This document shows, one piece after another, positions 35,831 through 46,389 of a stretch of 64,000 bases of DNA. The stretch covers positions 592,001 through 656,000 of the forward strand of contig JAPTMU010000030.1 in assembly GCA_028583405.1 (NCBI GenBank). Reading direction: 5' to 3'. Positions within the stretch are counted from its first letter, which is position 1; each line of letters starts with the position of its first letter. Source of the stretch: Pogonophryne albipinna. Its lineage: Eukaryota > Chordata > Actinopteri > Perciformes > Artedidraconidae. A program made the position numbers and the translations under genes. Below the pieces are notes generated by a model that saw nothing but the letters and a program-made list of their open reading frames with translations, ran no database searches and was not told the DNA's origin.

Positions 35831-37640
35831 TTGGCCTTCCTGCAGTTCCTCACAGCTGGAATCAGTCTCCGTTTCCCCTCCTCTGATGTTTTGTACTGAC
35901 TCAGGTCCAACTCATCCAGAACCTCCTCTGACATCTGCAGCATGTAGGCCAGAGCAGAGCAGTGGATCACAGAGAGTTCCTTTGATCTGTTCCCTGACTT
36001 CAGGAACTCTGTGATCTCCTGATGTACTGAGAGGTCCTTCATCTCTGTCAGGCAGTGGAAGATGTTGATGCTCCTCTCAGGAGAGATTTTTGTTCTCTTC
36101 TCCTTCAGGTTGCTGATGGCTCTCTGGATGGTTTCTGGACGGTTGTCTGTGCGACCCAGCAGGCCTCCTAACAGTCTCTGGTTGGACTCCAGAGAGAGGC
36201 CGTGGAGGAAGCGGACAAACAGGTCCAGGTGGCCATTTCTACTTCTGAGGGATTTCTTCATGGCTCCTTTTAGAAAGACATCCAGGGATGGGTACTCCTG
36301 ATCTCTGCTGTTACTGTTCTCATAGGGCCAGTCTTTCTTCAGGAAGTCCTTCAGCACCGCTGTGTCTCTGTTGGTGTAACAGTGGAACAAGTAGACTGCA
36401 GCCAGGAACTCCTGAATGCTCAGATGAACAAAGCAGTAGACTGTTTTCTGGAAGATCACTCTCTCTCTTTTGAAGATCTCTGTACAAACTCCTGAGTGCA
36501 CCAAGGCCTCGGTGACACCAAGACCACAGCGCTGCAGGTCTTTTTGGTAGAACATGATGTGTCCTTTCTCCAGATGTTCAAACGCCAGCCTCCCCAGCTT
36601 CAGAAGAAGCTCCCTGTCAGCCTCCGTCAGCTGCTGTGGACTCGTCTCATGTCCCGCTTCATACTTCTGCTTCTTCCTCTTGGTCTGGACCAGCAGGAAG
36701 TGTGAGTACATGTCAGTGAGGGTCTTGGGCAGCTCTCCTCTCTGGTCTGTAGTCAACATGTGGTCCAGAACTGCAGCAGTGATCCAGCAGAAGACTGGGA
36801 TCAGACACATGATGTGGAGGCTCCTGGAGCTCTTGATGTGAGAGATGATTCTGCTGGACAGATCTTCATCACTCGATCTCCTCCTGAAGTACTCCTCCTT
36901 CTGGGCGTCAGTGAAGCCTCGTACTTCTGTCACCCTGTCCACACACTCAGGAGGGATCTGATTGGCCGCTGCAGGTCTGGAAGTTATCCAGACGAGAGCC
37001 GAGGGAAGCAGCTTCCCCCTGATGAGGTTTGTCAGCAGCACGTTGACTGAGGACTTCTGTGAGACATCAGACACAACCTTCTTCTTTCTGAAGTCCAGAG
37101 AAAGTCTGCTTTCATCCAGGCCGTCAAAGATGAACAGCACTTTGCAGACAGCCAGCTGCTCTGCTGTGACCTTCTGTAAGGTTGGATGGAAAACATGGAG
37201 CAGCCTGAGAAGACTGTACTGCTCACCTTTGATCAGGTTCAGCTCCCTGAAGGAGAGCGGGATCACCAGACTGACATCTTGGTTTCCCAAACCCTCGGCC
37301 CAGTCCAGAGTGAACTTCTGCACTGAGAAGGTTTTTCCAACTCCAGCAACTCCGTTGGTCAGGACCGCTCTGATGGGAGTCTGTTGGTCAGGTGAGGCTT
37401 TAAAGATGTCCTGGCACTTGATTGGAGTGTCATGGAGGGTCTCCTTCTTGGAAGCTGTCTCCAGCTGCCTCACCTCATGTTGGGTATTCACCTCTTCACT
37501 CTGGCCTTGTGTGATGTAGAGCTCAGTGAAGATGCTGTTGAGGAGGGTTTCACTTTGATCAGTTCCTTCAGTCACACGTTCACATCTCCTCCTCAGACTG
37601 AGCCTATGTTCATCTAGAACCTCCTGCAGACCACGTTCTG
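35831..37640 (-). CDS. NLR gene, FISNA-NACHT exon (NLRC3-like)
   Basis: A 1,810-nt exon (phase 1 in, phase 2 out) without internal stops. Order: a FISNA segment ([18 protein letters not shown], then [20 protein letters not shown]), then the NACHT ATPase. Walker A is GVAGVGKTF (Lys codon near 37335), Walker B is [10 protein letters not shown] (near 37125), and the sensor-type [11 protein letters not shown] follows. Next come the winged-helix and superhelical parts, including [16 protein letters not shown] and a C-terminal [19 protein letters not shown]. In fish NLR-C proteins this module binds ATP and drives oligomerisation in cytosolic innate sensing. Acceptor TTCTCTTCCAG at 37641; donor AA|GTGAGT at 35831/35830. 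All key motifs look intact, so this part is probably functional. Confidence 0.93.
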
Positions 37641-37827
37641 CTGGAAGAGAAGCAAACAGGAGAGAATCAGGAGATGCTTTTGAGAATCTAACAATAAAAC
37701 TAATTTAATAAAAAGTTTAAATGTTTTATAAACATGTTAATGTCTTTGCTCTTCAACAGAATACCTAATAAAAAAAACAAATGAACCAGGAAGAGGAATA
37801 AGACGCTGCATGAGTTCGGCCTCTTAC

Positions 37828-38150
37828 CTCGTACAGAGCTGGTCTGACTGGCTGTCTGCAGGCCAGCTCTGGTTCTGGGTCTTTTTCCACACTGGGGACA
37901 GGAGGGGTCTCCTGATGGAGGTCTCTGCTCCCAGTATGAGGTGATGCACTGTCTGCAGAACCAGTGTCCACAGCTGGTAGAGACTGGATCCTTCAGGACG
38001 TCCTGACACAAAGCACAGCTGGTAGAGACTGGATCCTTCAGGACGTCCTGACACAGAGCACAGCTGGACAGCTGCTCCACAGGAACACCACTCTTCCTCT
38101 TCCCTCTGTGGAGAGGAACACATCCTTTACAGCACTTTACTTTAGGGGAG
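37828..38150 (-). CDS. NLR gene, RING-finger exon with internal duplication
   Basis: 323 nt, phase 2 in and phase 1 out, both matching the neighbouring exons. Encodes a basic lead (KVKCCKGCVPLHRGKRKSG), then CALCQDVLKDPVSTS twice in a row, then CGHWFCRQCITSYW and SCPQCGKR: a C3HC4 RING as in many fish NLRs with an N-terminal RING. The doubled 15-residue block is a 45-bp tandem duplication adding an extra CxxC pair. The donor GAG|GTAAGA is strong; the acceptor TTTGGTGAGAATCAG is weaker but gives the only phase that fits. RING domains usually act as E3 ubiquitin ligases; whether this one is active is unknown. Confidence 0.85.
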
Positions 38151-39098
38151 CTGATTCTCACCAAAGGTAAAACAAGGGGGGGAATTCTAGTTTGATATTT
38201 AAAAAAAGGTCTATACCCTTGTGATCAGGTAGATAGCTTACAATTCACATTATCATACCACCAGAGCATCCTGTCTGGATTCATGACCCAGAGGAGCACA
38301 TGTTCCCTGCATCTACACTCAGCTGTATGAACCTGGTGCTTCATAAACCCAACATAGAATCTGCTGTGAATTAATAGCAATAAACATCTGGAAAGGATGC
38401 CTAAATAACAACAGAGTGATACTGATGTGTAAACAGCCTGAGTTAATGCTTTGTCAGGTCTGTCTCCAACACAACGAGATCAGTTTGATTAAAGCTAGGC
38501 TAACGTTAGCTGCTCCATCCTCACTCAGAGTAACTTCATGAAGTCATAAGTACAGCAGTGTCTTATTGTTAGCGCCACAGACAGTCTCTGGTTTAAACAG
38601 GAACATGAATAACCCTGATTGAATATGAGCTGCTGTAGAGCTCTGCTCTCCTCTCTGATCCCCCTCAGACCGTCAGAGACCACAGGAGCACAATCTCAAC
38701 TCTGACAGGTTTCTGTAACAGAGCGTCACTAACTTTAAGCTCAAGTTGAAATGTTTCACGCTGCACGAATACGCAGGTGATATGAATTTAACATCTTCAC
38801 TTCCTTCCTGTTGCCAGGCACGGATCTGGGTCTTTGCATTGACTCTACATGTGATATCACAAAACTCTGTTGTATCTGCTAATGCTAAACACAACCAGCT
38901 CACCAGGTTATCACTATTATTAATAACCATCTTAAAGAGACATATCATAGACATGCCCAAGTAGTTAAATAATGTTTTGGACGATATATTTCTTTTTTTA
39001 AATCAGAATTTATCAACATTCTTGCTATTTAAAACCATTTTATACACAGATACAATGATAATATAATTGCATATTGAAATATCCTCAAATATTGTTAG
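38151..39098 (-). other. NLR intron
   Basis: No repeat with clear ends; a GCTAACGTTAGCT stretch near 38500. Ends at the solo LTR. Confidence 0.5.
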
Positions 39099-39406
39099 TG
39101 TGGCAGCGGGGTGTGGTTAGGGCGTCGGCTGCTGGTGTGAAGGGAGTGGCTCGGCCGGAGGCCAGACAGCTGATCGGAATCAGGTAATCAGTCACTGAAT
39201 AAAAGCGTGTGGTAACCTGGTTCTGGTCTGTCTTGCAGTAGGCAGGATCCTGGAGGTCGCCGAAGGACCTGTGAAAGATCCCACACGGGCAACGTTTTGC
39301 AACCCGTGTTGTACACTTTATTTTGGTGCTAATAAACGCCTGTGTTCAACCCAAACCCTGCTCTTTCCGTCCCTCTTTGAACCCTGTGTGAGCGGAGAGG
39401 CTCACA
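39099..39406 (+). mobile_element. Solo LTR of a gypsy element
   Basis: Starts TGTGGCAGCGGGG and ends GGAGAGGCTCACA, giving TG...CA ends. Flanked on both sides by GTTAG (39094-39098, 39407-39411), a 5-bp target duplication. It is about 308 bp and carries a GCTAATAAACG polyadenylation-type motif. It differs from the three LTRs at 41935, 45191 and 48447 by only a few bases. Confidence 0.9.
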
Positions 39407-39538
39407 GTTAGCTTGCTGGACTCTGCTGCGTTTTCCCTTCACAAACTGCTCACATGATTTCATTAAAGAACAGTTTCATATATTAGATTACATAAAAACT
39501 GAATCCTCTTCAGATCAGGTCACAGGAGAAACTCTTAC

Positions 39539-39643
39539 TTTGTGTCTGAGGGTCCAGGTTCAGTACTGAAGAATGGAGGGTCCCACATAGACCAGTCACT
39601 CTTCAGAGACAGACAGCTGGGGACTGGAGACTCTGCTCTCTGT
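39539..39643 (-). CDS. NLR gene, N-terminal repeat exon, copy 4 (gene order)
   Basis: 105 nt, phase 2-2, encoding about 35 residues including AESPVPSCLSLKSDWSMWDP and EPGPSDT. This is the short N-terminal peptide repeat that precedes the RING or FISNA exons in many fish NLRs; its function is not established. Acceptor TTGTTTCCACAG, donor AAA|GTAAGA. Being symmetric and a multiple of three, it can be gained or lost without a frameshift. This copy has FFSTEP where others have FFSNEP. Confidence 0.85.
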
Positions 39644-39897
39644 CTGTGGAAACAACATGTTTTAAACATCATCAGTTCATCTAAAGAGCAGCTTTTGATC
39701 TATGACTGTTCACCTGATTAAAGATTTTAGAGTTCTTGAGTCGTGATTTTGGGTTTCTGTTTTTAAAATTCATTCAAGTTCAACATGTAGAGTGAGGAGG
39801 ATTTCACTTGTAGATTATTTACTATTGCTGACAAGAAGCAAGAGTTCAATTACACTTTGTTAATGTACTCTACTGGGTTTCATTAAACAGTTTAGAT

Positions 39898-40079
39898 CAG
39901 GGGTGGGGAACCTCCGGCCCCCGGGCCGCATACGAGACCATTTGGTACGGCCCTCGAGGTCATTTATAAACACACGCAAAAAAGAAAGAAATTTAAGAAA
40001 TCTAGACCGCAAATAAATTAAACAAACGAGTGCCTGTTTTTCCTGGCCAAGGTCAGGGTCCTTGAACACAACACGAGCC
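39898..40079 (+). mobile_element. hAT-like 5' end fragment, first unit
   Basis: Begins CAGGGGTGGGGAACCTCCGG, a hAT-type terminus. It is cut at GCCTAACG and joined directly to gypsy integrase sequence; the other three units keep about 240 bp more. Confidence 0.7.
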
Positions 40080-42243
40080 TAACGCGATATCCCGAGGCAG
40101 TGCCGCTGCGTAATATCTCTGCAAAGAGTGTGGCGCAGGCACTGTTTCACATTATCTCCCGAGTCGGGATCCCGAAAGAGATCCTGACTGACCAGGGCAC
40201 ACAGTTTATGTCACGCACACTACGCGAGCTCTATGAACTATTGGGAGTACATTCAATACGGACTAGTGTTTACCATCCTCAGACCGACGGCCTGGTGGAA
40301 CGGTTTAACAAAACACTAAAGAACATGGTTCGTAAGTTCGTTCACAAAGAGAGTCGTAATTGGGATAAATGGCTAGATCCTCTGTTGTTTGCAGTATGGG
40401 AGGTGCCCCAGTCCTCCACGGGTTTTTCTCCCTTTGAGCTCTTATTTGGCAGGAAGCCCCGGGGTGTTTTGGACCTAGTTAAGGAAAACTGGGAGAAGGG
40501 TCCAAGCACCAGTAAAAACGAAATACAGTACGTTATGGACCTGCGAGCAAAACTCCACTCACTGGGGCAGATATCACGGGAGAATTTGCTCCAGGCTCAG
40601 GAACGTCAGCAGCGCCTGTACAACAGAGGGTCGAAACTGAGACAACTTTCACCGGGAGATAAAGTGCTTGTATTACTCCCATCCTCTAGCTCTAAACTAC
40701 TCGCCAAGTGGCAAGGACACGACGAGTGGGGGACGTAGATTATGAGGTGGTGCGTTCTGACAGGGGGGGAGCAACACAGATTTACCACCTTAACCTCCTG
40801 AAAGCATGGAGGGTGGTGGCGTCTGTTTCTCTGGCCACCACGGTGATTGAGAGAGATGAGTTGGGACCGGAGGTCATTAAAAGCAACAAATTAGCGCCGG
40901 TCTGTTGTAGCGACAATCTGTCACCGGGCCAGAGAGCAGACGTTGCTTCGTTGCAAAGGCAGTTTGCCGATGTGTTCTCCCCGCTGCCAGGGGGCACCTC
41001 TCTCATACACCACCGCATAGAAACGCCCCCGGGCGTGGCCATTCGTTCACGGCCCTATCGGCAGCCTGAACACAAGAGGAAAATTGTTCAGGCGGAGCTT
41101 CAGGCTATGCTAGAGATGGGAGTGACAGAAGAGTCCACCAGTGACTGGTGTTGCCCCGTCGTGCTGGTACGTAAGTCCGACGGGTCAATCCGGTTCTGTG
41201 TGGACTACCGCAGGGTGAACGAGGTGTCCAAATTCGATGCTTATTCAATGCCCCGGGTCGACGAACTCCTGGATCGGCTAGACACTGCTCGCTTTTACAC
41301 AACGCTGGATTTAACCAAGGGCTATTGGCAGATTCCCCTTTCTCCAGAGTCTAAGGAAAAAACGGCCTTCTCCACTCCGTATGGTTTATACCAATTTATC
41401 ACACTTCCTTTCGGGTTGTTCGGAGCTCCAGCCACCTTCCAGCGGCTCATGGACCGGGTGCTGCGTCCCCACTCTGCATATGCTGCTGCTTACTTGGATG
41501 ATGTCATCATTCACATTGAGACATGGGAGCAGCATATGCAACAGGTGGGGGCGCCTCGAACAGTGGGGTGGGGGCCGTTTTGTCCCAGCAGGTAGAGGGG
41601 GTCGACCGCCCCGTACTGTACATTAGCCGTAAGCTCGCCCAGAGGGAGGTGAATTACAGCACGGTGGAAAAGGAGTGTCTCCTGCGGTACTACCTCCTGG
41701 GGCGCCCTTTCACCCTCTGGTCGGACCATGCCCAGCTCCAGTGTCTCCAACGCATGAAGGATGTCAACGCCCGGATCACTCTGTGGTATCTGGCGCTATA
41801 GCCTTTCAACTTCAAGGTGATCCACAGGCCGGGTAACCGGATGGTCGTGGCTGATTTGCTCTCTCGCTCGGCAGAGGCGGGGGGAGTCAGTTTGCGGCCG
41901 GCGGGATCCCGGCCTGAGTCGGGCGGTGGGGGTATGTGGCAGCGGGGTGTGGTTAGGGCGCCGGCTGCTGGTGTGAAGGGAGTGGCTCGGCCGGAGGCCA
42001 GACAGCTGATCGGAATCAGGTAATCAGTCACTGAATAAAAGCATGTGGTAACCTGGTTCTGGTCTGTCTTGCAGTAGGCAGGATCCTGGGAGGTCGCCGA
42101 AGGACCTGTGAAGGATCCCACACGGGCAACGTTTTGCAACCCGTGTTGTACACTTTGTTTTGGTGCTAATAAACGCCTGTGTTCAACCCAAACCCTGCTC
42201 TTTCCGTCCCTCTTTGAACCCTGTGTGAGCGGAGAGGCTCACA
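40080..42243 (+). mobile_element. 5'-truncated gypsy (Gmr1-like order), copy A
   Basis: Order on the plus strand: integrase (from about VPLRNISAKSVAQ), then RT, then an RNase H remnant, a purine tract GGGCGGTGGGGGTA and the 3' LTR (41935-42243) followed by GTTAG. The integrase keeps the second Asp (LTDQGTQF) and the Glu (TDGLVERFNK). RT keeps FCVDYRRVNEVSKFDAY, LDLTKGYWQIPLS and YLDDVIIH. A frameshift lies near 40730 (integrase to RT), the segment after YLDD is deleted before ASNSGVGAVLSQ, and there is a stop after WYLAL. LTR, gag and protease on the 5' side are absent. Not autonomous. Opposite in orientation to the NLR gene. Confidence 0.9.
41935..42243 (+). repeat. 3' LTR of gypsy copy A
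   Basis: TGTGGCAGCGG to GGCTCACA, about 309 bp, followed by GTTAG and then NLR intron sequence. Confidence 0.9.
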
Positions 42244-42375
42244 GTTAGCTTGCTGTACTCTGCTGCGTTTTCCCTTCACAAACTGCTCACATGATTTCAT
42301 TAAAGAACAGTTTCATATATTAGATTACATAAAAACGGAATCCTCTTCAGATCAGGTTACAGGAGAAACTCTTAC

Positions 42376-42480
42376 TTTGTGTCTGAGGGTCCAGGTTCAT
42401 TACTGAAGAATGGAGGGTTCCACATAGACCAGTCACTCTTCAGAGACAGACAGCTGGGGACTGGAGACTCTGCTCTCTGT
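42376..42480 (-). CDS. NLR gene, N-terminal repeat exon, copy 3
   Basis: 105 nt with the same splice sites as the other copies. Encodes SPVPSCLSLKSDWSMWNPPF; Asn replaces Asp after SMW (GTTCCACAT on the plus strand), shared with the 45.6-kb copy. Confidence 0.83.
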
Positions 42481-42735
42481 CTGTGGAAACAACATGTTTT
42501 AAACATCATTAGTTCATCTAAAGAGCAGCTTTTGATCTATGACTGTTCACCTGATTAAAGATTTGTAGAGTTTTTGAGTCGTGATTTTGGGTTTCTGTTT
42601 TTAAAATTCATTCAAGTCCAACATGTAAAGTGAGGATGATTTCACTAGTAGATTATTTACTATTGCTGACAAGAAGCAAGAGTTCAATTACACTTTGTTA
42701 ATGTACTCTACTGGGTTTCATTAAACAGTTTAGAT

Positions 42736-43133
42736 CAGGGGTGGGGAACCTTCGGCCCCCGGGCCGTATACGGCCCGCGAGACCATTTGGTACGGCCCTC
42801 GAGGTCATTTATAAACACACGCAAAAAAGAAAGAAATTTAAGAAATCTAGACCGCAAAAAAATTAAACAAGCGAGTGCCTGTTTTTCCTGGCCAAGGTCA
42901 GGGTCCTTGAACACAACACGAGCCTAACGTGTCATCACGTGGTATATGTCTCTTCTGACACATGCTGAAGGAGAGCACCGGAACGCCACTCGGCACTTCT
43001 AAAAATTGCAGTACCCATAAGGAGCCGTACACATGCCGCAGTTCCTGCGTGGCTGTGTCTTTAGTTGAAAGCCCAGTGGCGATCTGTTCATCTGTCATAC
43101 TGATCATACAGTCAATAACTTTGTTGTTATTAG
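42736..43133 (+). mobile_element. hAT-like fragment, second unit
   Basis: CAGGGGTGGGGAACC terminus followed by about 380 bp, ending TTGTTGTTATTAG at the gypsy junction. Small overlapping ORFs on both strands lack domains. Confidence 0.65.
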
Positions 43134-45499
43134 CCGGGCATTCGTGCAGATGTGAAGCGGTGGTGTGCATCTTGCCGTGAATGTCAGCTGGTTAACCCGC
43201 AGGCCACCCCCAGGGCGCCTTTGCGCCCGTTACCATTGATTGAGGTGCCTTTTGAGAGAGTTGGTATGGACCTCATCGGGCCATTAGACCGGAGTGCACG
43301 GAGATATCGCTTTGTACTGGTCCTAGTGGATTATGCAACGCGATATCCCGAGGCAGTGCCGCTGCGTAATATCTCTGCAAAGAGTGTGGCGCAGGCACTG
43401 TTGCACATTATGTCCCGAGTCGGGATCCCGAAAGAGATCCTGACTGACCAGGGCACACAGTTTATGTCACGCACACTACGCGAGCTCTATGAACTATTGG
43501 GAGTCCATTCAATACGGACTAGTGTTTACCATCCTCAGACCGACGGCCTGGTGGAACGGTTTAATAAAACACTAAAGAACATGGTTCGTAAGTTCGTTCA
43601 CAAAGAGAGTCGTAATTGGGATAAATGGCTAGATCCTCTGTTGTTTGCAGTGCGGGAGGTGCCCCAGTCCTCCACGGGTTTTTCTCCCTTTGAGCTCTTA
43701 TTTGGCAGGAAGCCCCGGGGTGTTTTGGACCTAGTTAAGGAAAACTGGGAGGAGGGTCCAAGCACCAGTAAAAACGAAATACAGTACGTTATGGACCTGC
43801 GAGCAAAACTCCACTCACTGGGGCAGATATCACGGGAGAATTTGCTCCAGGCTCAGGAACGTCAGCAGCGCCTGTACAACAGAGGGTCGAAACTGAGACA
43901 ATTTTCACCGGGAGACAAAGTGCTTGTATTACTCCCATCCTCTAGCTCTAAACTACTCGCCAAGTGGCAAGGACACGACGAGTGGGGGACGTAGATTATG
44001 AGGTGGTGCGTTCTGACAGGGGGGGAGCAACACAGATTTACCACCTTAACCTCCTGAAAGCATGGAGGGTGGTGGCGTCTGTTTCTCTGGCCACCACGGT
44101 GATTGAGAGAGATGAGTTGGGACCGGAGGTCATTAAAAGCAACAAATTAGCGCCGGTCTGTTGTAGCGACAATCTGTCACCGGGCCAGAGAGCAGACGTT
44201 GCTTCGTTGCAAAGGCAGTTTGCCGATGTGTTCTCCCCGCTGCCAGGGCGCACCTCTCTCATACACCACCGCATAGAAACGCCCCCGGGCGTGGCCATTC
44301 GTTCACGGCCCTATCGGCAGCCTGAACACAAGAGGAAAATTGTTCAGGCGGAGCTTCAGGCTATGCTAGAGATGGGAGTGATAGAAGAGTCCACCAGTGA
44401 CTGGTGTTGCCCCGTCGTGCTGGTACGTAAGTCCGACGGGTCAATCCGGTTCTGTGTGGACTACCGCAGGGTGAACGAGGTGTCCAAATTCGATGCTTAT
44501 TCAATGCCCCGGGTCGACGAACTCCTGGATCGGCTAGGCACTGCTCGCTTTTACACAACGCTGGATTTAACCAAGGGCTATTGGCAGATTCTCCTTTCTC
44601 CAGAGTCTAAGGAAAAAACGGCCTTCTCCACTCCGTATGGTTTATACCAATTTATCACACTTCCTTTCGGGTTGTTCGGAGCTCCAGCCACCTTCCAGCG
44701 GCTCATGGACCGGGTGCTGCGTCCCCACTCTGCATATGCTGCTGCTTACTTGGATGATGTCATCATTCACAGTGAGACATGGGAGCAGCATATGCAACAG
44801 GTGGGGGCGCCTCGAACAGTGGGGTGGGGGCCGTTTTGTCCCAGCAGGTAGAGGGGGTCGACCGCCCCGTACTGTACATTAGCCGTAAGCTCGCCCAGAG
44901 GGAGGTGAATTACAGCACGGTGGAAAAGGAGTGTCTCCTGCGGTACTACCTCCTGGGGCGCCCTTTCACCCTCTGGTCGGACCATGCCCCGCTCCAGTGG
45001 CTCCAACGCATGAAGGATGTCAACGCCCGGATCACTCTGTGGTATCTGGCGCTATAGCCTTTCAACTTCAAGGTGATCCACAGGCCGGGTAACCGGATGG
45101 TCGTGGCTGATTTGCTCTCTCGCTCGGCAGAGGCGGGGGGAGTCAGTTTGCGGCCGGCGGGATCCCGGCCTGAGTCGGGCGGTGGGGGTATGTGGCAGCG
45201 GGGTGTGGTTAGGGCGCCGGCTGCTGGTGTGAAGGGAGTGGCTCGGCCGGAGGCCAGACAGCTGATCGGAATCAGGTAATCAGTCACTGAATAAAAGCAT
45301 GTGGTAACCTGGTTCTGGTCTGTCTTGCAGTAGGCAGGATCCTGGGAGGTCGCCGAAGGACCTGTGAAGGATCCCACACGGGCAACGTTTTGCAACCCGT
45401 GTTGTACACTTTGTTTTGGTGCTAATAAACGCCTGTGTTCAACCCAAACCCTGCTCTTTCCGTCCCTCTTTGAACCCTGTGTGAGCGGAGAGGCTCACA
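43134..45499 (+). mobile_element. 5'-truncated gypsy (Gmr1-like order), copy B
   Basis: Starts in the integrase zinc-binding region (CASCRECQLVN; the two His are missing), so the full catalytic triad region (MDLIGPL, LTDQGTQF, DGLVERFNK) and GPY/F-like SPGDKVLVLLP follow. Then frameshift, RT (43964-44851), RT/RNase H deletion, stop and LTR (45191-45499) as in copy A. Nearly identical to copy C. Confidence 0.9.
45191..45499 (+). repeat. 3' LTR of gypsy copy B
   Basis: Same ends and the same right-hand GTTAG as copy A. Confidence 0.9.
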
Positions 45500-45631
45500 G
45501 TTAGCTTGCTGTACTCTGCTGCGTTTTCCCTTCACAAACTGCTCACATGATTTCATTAAAGAACAGTTTCATATATTAGATTACATAAAAACGGAATCCT
45601 CTTCAGATCAGGTTACAGGAGAAACTCTTAC

Positions 45632-45736
45632 TTTGTGTCTGAGGGTCCAGGTTCATTACTGAAGAATGGAGGGTTCCACATAGACCAGTCACTCTTCAGA
45701 GACAGACAGCTGGGGACTGGAGACTCTGCTCTCTGT
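45632..45736 (-). CDS. NLR gene, N-terminal repeat exon, copy 2
   Basis: 105 nt, same acceptor and donor, same SMWNPPF variant as the 42.4-kb copy; I see no base differences between these two exons. Confidence 0.83.
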
Positions 45737-45991
45737 CTGTGGAAACAACATGTTTTAAACATCATTAGTTCATCTAAAGAGCAGCTTTTGATCTATGACT
45801 GTTCACCTGATTAAAGATTTGTAGAGTTTTTGAGTCGTGATTTTGGGTTTCTGTTTTTAAAATTCATTCAAGTCCAACATGTAAAGTGAGGATGATTTCA
45901 CTAGTAGATTATTTACTATTGCTGACAAGAAGCAAGAGTTCAATTACACTTTGTTAATGTACTCTACTGGGTTTCATTAAACAGTTTAGAT

Positions 45992-46389
45992 CAGGGGTGG
46001 GGAACCTTCGGCCCCCGGGCCGTATACGGCCCGCGAGACCATTTGGTACGGCCCTCGAGGTCATTTATAAACACACGCAAAAAAGAAAGAAATTTAAGAA
46101 ATCTAGACCGCAAAAAAATTAAACAAGCGAGTGCCTGTTTTTCCTGGCCAAGGTCAGGGTCCTTGAACACAACACGAGCCTAACGTGTCATCACGTGGTA
46201 TATGTCTCTTCTGACACATGCTGAAGGAGAGCACCGGAACGCCACTCGGCACTTCTAAAAATTGCAGTACCCATAAGGAGCCGTACACATGCCGCAGTTC
46301 CTGCGTGGCTGTGTCTTTAGTTGAAAGCCCAGTGGCGATCTGTTCATCTGTCATACTGATCATACAGTCAATAACTTTGTTGTTATTAG
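45992..46389 (+). mobile_element. hAT-like fragment, third unit
   Basis: Same as 42736-43133, offset by 3,256 bp. Confidence 0.65.

Noticed and set aside
36962..37519. 185-codon plus-strand ORF opposite the NACHT exon
   Set aside because: Antisense shadow of a conserved coding exon with no domain of its own.
40100..41801. Functional integrase and reverse transcriptase genes
   Set aside because: All copies share a frameshift, a deletion between RT and RNase H, a stop and 5' truncation.
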